Assembly: GCF_019703515.2 (NCBI RefSeq)
Contig: NC_059358.1
Coordinates: 49,370,594 to 49,434,593, forward strand
DNA from: Myxocyprinus asiaticus
Taxonomy: Eukaryota; Chordata; Actinopteri; Cypriniformes; Catostomidae
Direction of reading: 5' to 3'
Length of the DNA stretch: 64,000 nt
Shown here: in pieces, positions 46,035-57,183 of the stretch
How positions within the stretch are numbered: position 1 is the stretch's first letter
How the letters are laid out: each line of letters starts with the position of its first letter
Notes under the pieces: model-generated
Told to the model about the DNA's origin: nothing
The model's database searches: none
The model's input: only the letters and a program-made list of their open reading frames with translations
Position numbers and translations under genes: made by a program

Positions 46035-46260
46035 CGTTTTGATCTGGGTAAAATTAACCATAGTTTTACTATAGTTATATTATAGGAACCATATTTATTT
46101 TGGAAGCCATAGTTTTAATGCAATTAACCATGGTGTTACTACAGTAACATGGTGTTAATATAGTAAACATGTTTAATTTTGGGGTTACAATGATTTTACT
46201 ACAAATGACCATGGTGATACTTTGGTTACTGCAGTAAAATCATGGTTTATTTTTGTAAGG
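46035..46260. repeat. Interspersed CCATGG/TTACTAC repeat
   Basis: The motifs AACCATGGTGTTACTACAG and TTACTACAAATGACCATGG recur in both orientations, giving a degenerate palindromic array, followed by GTAAGGGAAGGTTAGGATG. It is probably a non-autonomous DNA element. Confidence 0.5.
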
Positions 46261-46429
46261 GAAGGTTAGGATGATGTTTAGGGGTAGGGTTTTGTGTAGG
46301 GGTGTCTATGAGCCTCTACATAAACACAATAAACATGATCCAGTGATGCCCCTTTACTGTATGTTAGTATTTAATTAGGGGTGTAAATAGTACACAACCA
46401 AGCATTTTGAAAGCCACTGCACCAGGGAC

Positions 46430-47545
46430 ATGCACTCTCGCTGAAGAGAGAGAGTGTAGTGCCATAACTAGCTCATCAAGTGTGGGCCATTCAAGCTGAA
46501 GTTTTTCAACTACCCGCGAAAGAACCTCAGTCAACTTAGCGTCAGAGGCTGTCCTGGCCCGGTTTTATGCCATGTAGGGGGAAATACCAGTGTGCACTTC
46601 AGCCAAGCGAGACCAGGTCTCACTATGAAAGGCCTCCACAGCGATATAGAATCCCCTCATCATTTACGCCAAACGTGATCAAATCAAGCCATGTGCATCG
46701 ATGGTGGGGTGTAGATCATCACAGGCATACTGAACAGTGTTTACAAGCCGGGTGTTCAGAAGATGCTTGGGATGGAAAAGAGGGGAGACACAAGGCCTGT
46801 GCTGGTGACAAATCATCTTTAGACTTTCAGTGCTCTATGTCCCATCCTTGTTTCCCTTGATTGTGTGGTCCTTCGGGAGCTGCAGAGGTCAGATAACAGG
46901 AGGAGAGGGGACCGGTGTCAGATTTCTAAAAGAAACCAGCTGAGAGCAAAGGGTTTTGAGTTTCATACACTATCAATGAATGCATTCAGTCTTGGCCCAG
47001 GCAAAGCAAACAGCGCTCGTGCCCGTGAAACAGAGGGATAAATCGCTCGCATGGTGGGAAACACTTGCGAAGCAGTCTTGTTAAAGATATGTTAAGCAAA
47101 GGCTCTTTTAGCTTCTTTTCTAGAAAGAAACACAGACAATACTATTCAATGAAATCACAAATGCACCGCAATAAAAGGGTATGCTTATCTTTGGGAGCAC
47201 AACAAGGAGATAAAAAAACAATCCACTCAATGTTTAGATGTGCAGATCAAGATGACGAATCAATAAGTCGGGCTTGCAGAGTCCGGCAGATGTAATCTTG
47301 ACCCTAAAGGGAAAAAATTCGGGTGAAATGGCCCTAAACTCTGGTTTATACATCCACAATGGCGCGCAAGGGCGGAACGTCAAGAGCCATCAGCCAATAA
47401 TAGATTGGCAGAAACACAAGCTATTAGGGCTTCAGAGATCGTCACTCATGAGAGGAGTTCCCATAGTGTCAGCTACTGACGCAGCTTTAAGAGACCGATT
47501 AGAAAGTGAAACCCTTTTATGATTAGGATGAAGTCTGACAATAAG
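46430..47545. other. Candidate conserved non-coding elements 5 and 6
   Basis: Two long non-repetitive stretches (46430-46920 and 46950-47545) have balanced composition and no transposon ends. Words such as GCCATCAGCCAATAATAGATTGG and TTTTATGATTAGGATG suggest factor sites. Short ORFs within look random. I consider this the strongest stretch of possible host regulatory DNA in the window, still only by eye. Confidence 0.3.
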
Positions 47546-47574
47546 TGCGTATTCAGGGAAAATCTGTCTCTCTG

Positions 47575-47575
47575 T

Positions 47576-47602
<27 letters not shown>
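47575..47602. repeat. (CA)n microsatellite
   Basis: About 13 CA units. Confidence 0.95.
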
Positions 47603-47606
<4 letters not shown>

Positions 47607-47701
47607 TTCTGCTCAAAGACAGGTCAACCAGCCTGACACTTCCTGTTCTTCACTGTCTCAACCCATAGCAAAGGAAAATCACAAATTAATAAATCTTTTT
47701 A

Positions 47702-48987
47702 CAGTTTTTCTCAATTGCTAAGACACTTTTCATGAAACAATTCACAATTATTTTTAAACTTCATTTTCTCAACCTCAAACTTCCATGTTAAAATAAAATA
47801 TTTCACTCAAAAACATACAAATTTCTGTCAAAATTAAACATTAACTTCAAATGAGACACAAACCCAGCAAACACATACTATTGCACTGCTCAGAACACAT
47901 CAGTGGGATCAATTCAAAACGCTGTCACATAAACCTCTATCAAGCAGGGAGAAATTTGCAGGTCTTTATGTTTTTTTGTTATAAAGCACATAATACTGTA
48001 TAAAATATGAGTGTTCAAAAATAAGAGATTCTTTGAGATTTCAAATGGGTCACATAAGTTGTATGGTCTTCATCGGCTGCCGCAATATCGAGTGAAGTCC
48101 GACTGAATCAGACAAGTTTACTCTGTGCTTTCCCAGAGCTCTGGCAATCTATCTCTGGAGCACACTGATGTGCGCTGCTGCGGTTCAAGCGAAAGCATGC
48201 TTCATTTGCCCCACATAGATGTGCATGTAAGTTATGAGTGGCATATTTAGTGCTTATAAAGTGCTGAGTGCCAGATGAATACAATTAAATCGCAAGCAGA
48301 ACGAGTTGCCCAACATTCAATTTTCAATGCAGGAAAAACCCTAAAAACAAAAACAAATAAATGGCCAGTAAGAGTGGAGTTACCTGCCACTGCAGATTTT
48401 AGCAGAATTAATCTCTCATTGTCTTTGATGTTGCAGTTGCACAACATTTTTTAGTGTACTGTAATGTGTTATTCATTTAGTTTTCATTGTTATTTGGGGT
48501 TCTGCAGTTGGACTATTGTATTTTTACAGTAAACAAGTGCTGAATATACAGACATTCAATACTGTATTACTTGCAGTACTTACAGTATACAATTTATTCA
48601 CTATACTACTGTAAGTTGTGATTATATACTTTTTTGACAGTAATTGCAAAATATGCTTACTATGTATAATAAACATATTTTCTGTAACTACATGCCCTGG
48701 ACACTGTTCTCTATTTTTTTTTTATTTATTTTTTTTTTATCTAGTGTCTAATGTCTTTATCTAGTGTCTAGTGTCTGTAATGTTTATATATTGACTGGCT
48801 GTATGTATGATCTGAAAGCATTGTTTGATTTTGAGCACAGATGAAATGGTTTTGAGGTGATTGTTTGATTTTGTCAGAAGAGTCAGTGGTTTTGTGAAAG
48901 TAATTTGAAGATTTGGTTTTGTCTTTAAAGTTGTGAGAAATTGGTTGAAGTTTTCAAGAAATGTGTTTTAGCAATTCAGAAAAACTG
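47702..48987. mobile_element. Non-autonomous DNA transposon with TA duplication
   Basis: The 1286-bp element has inverted ends CAGTTTTTCTCAATTGCTAA and TTAGCAATTCAGAAAAACTG and TA at 47700-47701 and 48988-48989. Subterminal regions are also inverted relatives (CATGAAACAATT / GTTTTCAAGAAATG). The TA duplication suggests Tc1/mariner (IS630) affinity. No transposase is recognisable; a 66-codon minus ORF at 48247-48447 is unremarkable. Confidence 0.8.
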
Positions 48988-48989
48988 TA

Positions 48990-50360
48990 ATATTAACCAT
49001 TCAAATATATTCAGAATGCTCAGGATCAAGGCTTGAATGTGTAGTATGATTACATTCATTATGAAAAGAGGAATTAGTGTAAATAAGGGTGAATTTCAGC
49101 CTGTACAACAGCAGGTGGGGGTTTGCAGAAAGAGTTCAGGCCTCGTACCCATTTTTAAACATGCTGAAGTTTAAGGGGAAAGCTGGAACAGAAAATTAAA
49201 GGCAAAATGTTTTTATGTATTGTTTAATGAATGCATAAGGGAGCTCAGAGGAGAGCAGGGTGGAAAAATCAATAGCAGAATAAAACTGATTTAGTGTGTG
49301 TCATAAAACATAGGTAAGTGTTCCAAGATGGAGTGAAGTGAAGTCTCAATTTAATCTTCACAAAAGCTGGACTGGACTGATGAACTTATATGAGAGAGAG
49401 AGATAGACAGAGAGAGAGGGGTACAATAAAATCTGTAGACAGACACATAATTGTCATATTAAGACAATGCTCATTCAATGCTCAGTGCTCATTCATCATC
49501 TGGCTAACTGCCATGACAATCAAATCACAATTAATATGTGCTCAATATTGTTTGGAAAGCATTATTTTTTTTTCCCCATCAATACTCCACTATATAAATC
49601 AGAATTGCTATGATGCATGTAATGGTTTATAGAGAATAGATTATGGTTTTATGGAGCTAATGCAGCAGAGCAGCTCATTTACATACAACGGCGGTGGGCC
49701 GCGTCAAGCTGTTCCCACTTAAACACACCTATTACTGCCGTACACTCCATACATGTGTGTTATCTGCAATCGAGCCTTTCTTTGTGTGGTTTAACATCAC
49801 ACTGACTCTGCCTGAAAGGAAAATGGTTTGTTCATCCTTACTGACCTGTCCTCACTCCAACCCACTCACACCGGACACCCTGTCACTTTTAAGGGTCAGT
49901 GAGTTGACAGGGCCACATCAGGACTCACCCTCTGTCTGTCTGAGTGTGTGTGTGATCCACAGAAATATCTTCCACCCATTGGTAATGGATCATATATTTA
50001 CCACATGACCTCTCCAGCTGAAAGCCATTTGACCTCACATGATGGCACTGTTCATGCAACTAGAACCCTGTTTCACAAAAACTAGAGCTACAGGATATAT
50101 CACTGGGAAAATAAAATTTTATTATCACACTGATAGCGAAATTACACTATCAAATTAAATACACAAATTACACTTCAAACGAAACCAAAATATAATCAAA
50201 ATAATGAAGAGGTCCAAAACAATCATACCAAAATCCAAACATTTTACCCTCTCCAACTTCTTCCACCAGCCCCTTTTGAAGTGACTTCAAAATCACTCTA
50301 CGACAACAGGTGGTAAAAATACCAATATAAATTAGATCATAAATACAATTGTAAATATAC
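48990..50360. other. Non-coding region with candidate conserved elements
   Basis: The stretches 49070-49300 and 49630-50045 look non-repetitive and constrained (TTTATGGAGCTAATGC, TCATTTACATACAACGG). A degenerate GA run is at 49391-49420. No coding signal is supported. Confidence 0.25.
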
Positions 50361-50367
50361 ATATAAT

Positions 50368-50930
50368 ACTACTGCATTCCATTCAACTCGGAAAGTAGGA
50401 TTTTCCAACTTCCTACTGGGAAAACTGCAATGGAATGCCACTTGAAGTCATAATTCAATTTGGAAAGTCATGCAGAAAGTTTTAACACCGATTTCACCAA
50501 GATGTAGGTGCGTGAAGTCACACAATCATGTCGGCACCCAGGAAGATATACAAAATAAGTTATGAACATTCACTTGTATTAAATATTATTGATTAATGAG
50601 TCAAAGTTCCTACATTACATGATATTGAAGCATGTTTAACAAACATTAGCAGAGTAGCAGGTGTTCAAAACATGGTAAATTATACTCTCTTTTGATAATC
50701 ATACAACTGTAGCACAAATGCTAGCGTTGCAGATTGTTTGTGAATTGGATTGCTAGGAGACATCTCTAGTGACAGTCAAACACCTAAGCTAAACTAATGG
50801 GAGAGTTACAGTTTTGTTTCCTTAAAAGTCATCTTCCGAGCATCTGGCAATGGAATGCATTTATGGTTGGAGATTGGAGATATCAAGTAGGAATATCCCA
50901 CATCCGATTTGAATGGAACGCAGCATAATA
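50368..50930. mobile_element. Probable TIR element with CTGC.TTCCATTCA ends
   Basis: The left end CTGCATTCCATTCAACTCGGA (50371 on) is the reverse complement of the right end TCCGATTTGAATGGAACGCAG (50905-50926), about 18 of 21. Internal words (AATGGAATGC) recur in both halves. No ORF is seen. The target duplication could not be fixed. Confidence 0.6.
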
Positions 50931-51205
50931 ACTGAAAAATAAACCATGACCTATAGATATAACACATCTCATTTATATTTGTTTTGTTTTTTAATTGTTA
51001 ATAACAATTTTTTATTGATTCTATACACAAATTTAAATAAACAACACAAGAATCCATTTTTAACAATGATGTGTCCCACCCACCACCCAACATACATTCC
51101 AGTGGTCAAACATTAAATAACAACAGACACACATACAGTATAAACAAACAGTCCAAATAAAATACTCAATGACATAACAAAAACATATACAATTAAACAA
51201 CATAA

Positions 51206-52085
51206 AATTGGTCCGTCCACACTGAGGCCATTGTGAAAAAGGCTCAACAGTGCCTCTTCTTCCTGAGACGGCTGAGGAAGTTTGGAATGAACCGCCACAT
51301 CCTCACACGGTTCTACACCAGCACTGTAGAGAGCATCCTGACTGGCTGCATCACTGCCTGGTATGGCAATAGCACCGCCCACAACCGCAAAGCACTGCAA
51401 AGGGTGGTGCGAATTGCCAGACACATCATCGGTGGTGAGCTTACCTCCCTCCAGGACATATACACCAGGCGCTGTGTGAAAAAAGCTCGGAGGATCATCA
51501 GAGACTCCAGCCACCCGAGCCATGGGCTGCTCTCACTGCTACCATCAGGCAGGCGGTATCGCAGCATCAGGACCCGCACCAGCCGACTCCATGATAGCTT
51601 CTTTCCCCAAGCAATCAGACTTCTGAACTCTTGATCTCTCACAATCAATATACATCAGCACTGCACTTTATTAATCTTATTATCTCACACTGGACTGTCA
51701 TAAATTATATTCTCTCTTAACAACACACTGGCAACTGACTATCAACCGACAGCCTGAATGTCAATACAGTACAGTACAACCTACTGTACATTTTATATAT
51801 ACTATATATACTATTTTTTTATTGTATAATGTGTATTCTATATTGTGTGTATTGTATAATGTACATTGTATGTTATTATTTGTATATTGTGTTGTATGTA
51901 ATTATGTGTATATTAGATTTTAAATTGTGTTGTGTAAATTTGATGTTTATTGTAGATTGGTATATGTCTCATCTATGTCTCATCACTGTCACGACTGCTA
52001 TGTTGCTCGGAACTGCACCCAAGAATTTCACACACTATTGCACTGTGTATATGGTTGTGTGACAATAAAAGTGATTTGATTTGAT
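51206..52085 (+). mobile_element. L2 LINE, 5'-truncated 3' end
   Basis: The last 134 codons of ORF2 are open (51233-51634): FLRRLRKFGMNRHILTRFY, ARHIIGGELTSLQDIY, SFFPQAIRLLNS and a stop. A 3' UTR follows, ending TGACAATAAAAGTGATTTG and a TTTGA repeat tail. The tail differs from the ATTCTG tail of the copies at 5691 and 39391, so this is another subfamily. The short intact ORF suggests a relatively recent insertion. The endpoints fit 5' truncation. Confidence 0.86.
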
Positions 52086-52225
52086 TTGATTTAAAAGAAA
52101 AAGTGTTCCACATAAAATTTTAATTAAAATTGTCCCTCTCCACTGCTTCTCCTTGGCAACCTTCTAGTAAAGCCAAATAAGTGCCCCACTTCTTCCCATA
52201 TGCACTCAAACTGCCCAGCAGTCTA

Positions 52226-53809
52226 CAGGTGCATCTCAATAAATTAGAATGTTGTGGAAAAGTTCATTTATTTCAGTAATTCAACTCAAATTGTGAAACT
52301 CGTGTATTAAATAAATTCAGTGCACACAGACTGAAGTAGTTTAAGTCTTTGGTTCTTTTAATTGTGATGATTTTGGCTCACATTTAACAAAAACCCACCA
52401 ATTCACTATCTCAAAAAATTAGAATACATCATAAGACCAATAAAAAAAACATTTTTAGTGAATTGTTGGCCTTCTGGAAAGTATGTTCATTTACTGTATA
52501 TGTACTCAATACTTGGTAGGGGCCCCTTTTGCTTTAATTACTGCCTCAATTCGGCGTGGCATGGAGGTGATCAGTTTGTGGCACTGCTGAGGTGGTATGG
52601 AAGCCCAGGTTTCTTTGACAGTGGCCTTCAGCTCATCTGCATTTTTTGGTCTCTTGTTTCTCATTTTCCTCTTGCCAATACCCCATAGATTCTCTATGGG
52701 GTTCAGGTCTGGTGAGTTTGCTGGCCAGTCAAGCACACCAACACCATGGTCATTTAACCAACTTTTGGTGCTTTTGGCAGTGTGGGCAAGTGCCAAATCC
52801 TGCTGGAAAATGAAATCAGCATCTTTAAAAAGCTGGTCAGCAGAAGGAAGCATGAAGTGCTCCAAAATTTCTTGGTAAACGGGTGCAGTGACTTTGGTTT
52901 TCAAAAAACACAATGGACCAACACCAGCAGATGACATTGCACCCCAAATCATCACAGACTGTGGAAACTTAACACTGGACTTCAAGCAACTTGGGCTATG
53001 AGCTTCTCCACCCTTCCTCCAGACTCTAGGACCTTGGTTTCCAAATGAAATACAAAACCTGCTCTCATCTGAAAAGAGGACTTTGGACCACTGGGCAACA
53101 GTCCAGTTCTTCTTCTCCTTAGCCCAGGTAAGACGCCTCTGACATTGTCTGTGGATCAGGAGTGGCTTAACAAGAGGAATACGACAACTGTAGCCAAATT
53201 CCTTGACACGTCTGTGTGTGGTGGCTCTTGATGCCTTAACCCCAGCCTCAATCCATTCCTTGTGAAGTTCACCCAAATTCTTGAATCGATTTTGCTTGAC
53301 AATCCTCATAAGGCTGCGGTTTTCTCAGTTGGTTGTGCATCTTTTTCTTCCACACTTTTTCCTTCCACTCAACTTTCTGTTAACATGCTTGGATACAGCA
53401 CTCTGTGAACAGCCAGCTTCTTTGGCAATGAATGTTTGTGGCTTACCCTCCAAGCGAAGGGTGTCAGTGATTGTCTTCTGGACAAATGTCAGATCAGCAG
53501 TCTTCCCCATGATTGTGTAGCCTAGTGAACCAAACTGAGAGACCATTTTGAAGCCTCAGGAAACTTTTGCAGGTGTTTTGAGTTGATTAGCTGATTGGCA
53601 TGTCACCATATTCTAATTTTTTGAGATAGTGAATTGGTGGGTTTTTGTTAAATGTGAGCCAAAATCATCACAATTAAAAGAACCAAAGACTTAAACTACT
53701 TCAGTCTGTGTGCATTGAATTTATTTAATACACAAGTTTCACAATTTGAGTTGAATTACTGAAATAAATGAACTTTTCCACGACATTCTAATTTATTGAG
53801 ATGCACCTG
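52226..53809 (-). mobile_element. Near-intact Tc1-like transposon with 208-bp inverted repeats
   Basis: The 1584-bp element is bounded by TA at 52224-52225 and 53810-53811. The ends read CAGGTGCATCTCAATAAATT and AATTTATTGAGATGCACCTG. The inverted repeats extend to about 52433 and from about 53602 and look almost identical. One transposase gene is on the minus strand. A 450-bp deletion derivative of the same family lies at 26151. Near-identity of arms and a single coding lesion point to recent insertion. Confidence 0.95.
52506..53546 (-). pseudogene. Tc1 transposase with one nonsense codon
   Basis: About 346 codons, the usual length for the family, run in one frame from the ATG at 53546 to the stop at 52506. 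One in-frame TGA lies at about 53323-53325, probably from CGA by C-to-T at a CpG. Upstream are the paired helix-turn-helix regions (TITDTLRLEGKPQTFIAKEAG, SQSAVSKHVNRKLSG). Downstream is an open 267-codon stretch with THRRVKEFGYSCR, then the catalytic residues in FSDESRF, FQQDLALAHTA and PDLNPIENLW, so the DDE triad is intact. Translation from the internal ATG at 53309 would lack DNA binding. Confidence 0.93.
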
Positions 53810-54924
53810 TATGTGACATCTCTTCAAAAGCCGCCACTCTGCCCAACTCAGTGCAACACTCATGAAATGAGGGCGCATCAGCTGACTTCCATCCCCTTAG
53901 CATTACCTGCCTGCCGATCATCACGCTGGTAAGGACCAAGTTTTTTATATGTTTATTCATTATATTAATACCTGCCCCATCACCCAAAATACAAAGTCTG
54001 GGGCAAAATTAAATTTGAGTGCTCAAAACATCACAAATAAAATTCTGAACCTTTGACCAAAACTCTTGAATCTGAGTCCCCATCCTCCAACTGGCATCGC
54101 TAGCAAGTAGGTGTGTCTTTAAGGCCAAGCCTATACAATCTAGAGGGAGTCCAATAAAAATGATGCAGAATCTTAAATTTAATGAGGTGCACCCTTGCAT
54201 CCCTAGACATAGACTTTTTTTAAAAATCTTACCCCATTCTCCATCTTCAAGTTCTAAATTCAATTCTCTCTCCCATAACTTTTTAAGAGATGTTAAAACC
54301 CTGTCCCCTAATCTCTGAATTAGCCAGGAGTAATACACTGAGGCCTCGTGACCCTTTCCAAAAGCAGCAAGTACCATCTCAAGAGTGTCTGCCACTTTAG
54401 GGGTGCAGCGTACTACACCCAAAGGTGGTGCAAAGTAAATAGCGCAGCTGTAAGCACCTGAAGAATTGAGATCTGGGAATCCCAAACCGCTGTATAATAT
54501 TTTCAAAAGATCTCAACGCTCCATTTTCATACAGGTCACCCAGCGTAGCAACTCCCTTCTCAATCCATTCTGTCCAGCAGAAAGGGGACTTGTTAATGCA
54601 CAATTTAGGGTTTAACCAAATACTTGTGGCAACGTTCAGGTAAATGTCCGAATTGAACATGTGGGAAACTTTTGTCCACACTAAATGCATGCACGAAATA
54701 ACAGGATGTGTCTTTACTTCTCCGGGCAGCTTGGTAGAAAGACTTTGCAATGGAAAGATAGGGGCAAGGACCTCCTGTTCAAAAAGAGCCAAGGAGGGGC
54801 TCTCTCAGGTGAAAGCAACTAATGCACCAAATGTCTGAGACCAAAAGCATAATAGTAAAACAAAATCTTGGGGAGACCTAACCCACCTTTGACAATTGGC
54901 CTGTGTAACTTGTTAAAATGCATC

Positions 54925-55417
54925 TGTGATGAGGAGGAGGGCGGGGCCGGGCCGTGAGGCCGAGGAGAGAAAAAAGGCTGAGCCGGATGCGGCAGTTCGG
55001 GAGAGAGAGAGAGCCACAGGCAGCTGCCGTGTGTGTGTTTATGTTTGTGTTAAAGTTTTCATTAAAATATTACTTTGATGCTTCGTCCGGTTCCTGCCAC
55101 CTCTTTGCCCATTTTAAACCTTGTTACATTGGTACCGAAACCCGGGAGAGATGTGCTGTCTTGGAGTCCTCGCCACTGCCGTCTGCCAAAAGAAGCAGCC
55201 GCGGCCATTCTCCAGGGGTCGGAGTCACTGGAGGAACGGCCGCCATCCGCTAGCTGCCGGCCACCTAGAGCAGTGGAGTCGCTGCCAAGGGCGGAGGGGC
55301 ACACTCAGGCAGCTGCTGTGTGTGTGTATGTGTTTTTTGTTTAAGTTTTCATTAAAATATTTCTTTGATGCTTCATCCGGTTTCCGCCTCCTCCTTGCCC
55401 ATTTTAACCTTGTTACA
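54925..55417 (+). mobile_element. Miniature (TRIM-like) LTR element with primer-binding site
   Basis: The 493-bp element is flanked by GCATC at 54920-54924 and 55418-55422. The left LTR 54925-55128 (204 bp) runs TGTGATGAGG to CTTGTTACA. One base later, 55130-55147 reads TGGTACCGAAACCCGGGA, a classic tRNA primer-binding site. About 150 bp of GC-rich leader follow, then a 5'-truncated right LTR (about 55300-55417) that is a close copy of 55012-55128. There is no gag or pol. An internal deletion has joined the leader to mid-LTR. Confidence 0.88.
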
Positions 55418-56651
55418 GCATCCGAGGACATTTACCATTCCAGATAAAAGATTTAGTTATACTATTAAATTGTTAAAAATAAAAGAGGGGAACTTCAATG
55501 GGGAGAGATTGTAATAGGTAGTTGAATTTGGAATACAATTCATTTTTATAACATTAACCTTTCCAGATAAATGTAGTGAAGCCCACCTGTCCACATCGCT
55601 CGAAAAACTTTATATTAAAGGGTCAAAATTCACTCTGACTAAATCACATAAATTTGCTGGGAATAAAATACCCAAACACTTAATGCCCTGTTTGGGCCAC
55701 TGAAATGTGCCCGGCTGAAAAGCTGTTACCGGGCAGTATGCTGTCAGAGCCAAAGCTTCGGGTTTAGACCAATTAACTCTGTATCCCGAGAATTTAGAAA
55801 AGGAATTAATAATTCTATGGAGGCAAGGCATAGATCTAGTAGGGTCGGAAACTAATAATAAAATATCATCTGCATAAAGCAAAACTTAAGCATACCTCCC
55901 GACACTACCCCAGGAAAATCTTCTTCCCTTCTTATTGTGGCTGCTAATGGTTCCAGGGAAAGACAGAACAATAATGGGGAAAGAGGGCAACCCTGCCAGG
56001 TGCCCCTGTCCAGAGTAAAATAATCTGAAATTAATCCATTTGTTTGTACCGCTGCTACCGTGTGTATATAAAGTAACTTAATCCATCCAATAAAAGTATT
56101 CTCAAACCCGTATATTTCCAAAATCTTAAATAGATAATCCCATTCTACCATATCAAATGCCTTTTCGGCGTCAAGTGAGATGGCAGCAACCAGAGTCTGA
56201 TCATTCACCACTGACCACATGATATTGATGAAACGCCTAATGTTATCAGAAGAGCTGTGGCCCCAAATAAACCCCACCTGATCTACATGTATAAGAGATG
56301 TATAACTTTACTTAATCGGTTAGAAAAATTTTTTGACAATATTTTAATGTCTAGCTGGATCAGGGAAATTGGACGGTAACTCTAACACTCGCTTGGATCT
56401 TTGTCCTTTTTAAGAATCAGACTGAACTGGGCTTGTGTCATGGTTGGCGGAAGCTTTCCATTCTTTAAATGATTCCATATAAACTTCTAGCAAATGTGGA
56501 GTTCTGTAGCATAAGATTAAAAAAAAAATCAGCAGCAAAGCCATCTGTCCCCGGAGCCTTGCCTGTAGGCAAGGCCTTAATTACCTTGCCAAGCTCCTCC
56601 AAGGTTATCTCCGAATCAAGATAATTTTTTTACTCTGTCTTCAGTTTAGGG

Positions 56652-56868
56652 CAGTGGCGGCTCAGCAGTTAAGGCTCTGGGTTACTGATCAGAAGGTTGG
56701 GGGTTCAAGCCCCAGCACTGCCAAGATGCCACTGTTGGGACCTTGAGTGAGGCCCTTGACCCTATCTGCTCCAGGGGTGCCGTTTCATCGCTGACTGTGA
56801 AAAAAAGAATTTCACTGTATATGTGTAAATGTATAATGTGTGATAAATAAATACATTTGAATTTGAAT
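56652..56868 (+). mobile_element. tRNA-derived SINE in L1 copy D
   Basis: The head has an A-box-like GGCTCAGCAGTTAAGGC and a B-box-like GGTTCAAGCCC, with a tRNA-type fold plausible over the first 75 bp. The body CCACTGTTGGGACCTTGAG and CTGCTCCAGGGG is typical of a widespread teleost SINE family. It ends ATAAATACATTTGAATTTG. About six L1 bases are missing at the junction and no duplication is evident. Confidence 0.82.
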
Positions 56869-57183
56869 AATGGTTCCACAAAGTTTCTAATATCTTCATC
56901 AGTAGACAAAGACATGGAGCTATCAAGATAGAATTCTTTAAAAGCATTATTAATATCAATGGCGGAGGTAAAAATTTCACCACCAGCAGATTTCACTGCA
57001 GCAATGGTAGAAAAAGACACTCTGTGCTTTATATATCTAGCCAAAAGCTTCCCTGCTTTGTCCCCCAACTCAAAGTATGACTGTCTTGCCCTGACTAAGC
57101 AAAACTCCACCTTCTGTGACAAAATAGTATTATATCTGTATTTCAATCGGGTCAATTCCCTGAGGCCATCAGACGACTATTAA

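Larger units (their letters stand above)
51000..57178 (-). mobile_element. L1-clade LINE copy D, with four insertions
   Basis: Minus-strand L1 runs from its probable 3' UTR (about 51000-51200) to a 5' break in the linker at 57178. Nested inside are an L2 tail (51206-52085), a Tc1 (52226-53809), a miniature LTR element (54925-55417) and a SINE (56652-56868). Once these are removed, the L1 sequence is collinear with copy C. It is the most heavily colonised copy. Confidence 0.87.
53990..57178 (-). pseudogene. L1 ORF2 (copy D)
   Basis: Minus-strand pieces are: linker at 57155-56880 (KLLARYIKHRVSFSTIAAV), RT at 56277-55852 (MGFIWGHSSSDNIRRF, TWQGCPLSPLLFCLSLEPL), palm at 55882-55610 (YADDILLLVSDPTRSMP, catalytic YADD) and the C-terminal domain at 54838-54009 (VWTKVSHMFNSDIYLNVATSIW). 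A frameshift separates RT and palm near 55880. A stop-rich join lies near 56300-56640. Domain order and spacing match copies B and C. Confidence 0.85.

Noticed and set aside
51113..51648. Minus-strand ORFs of 136 and 111 codons
   Set aside because: They are shadows of the plus-strand L2 RT C-terminus.
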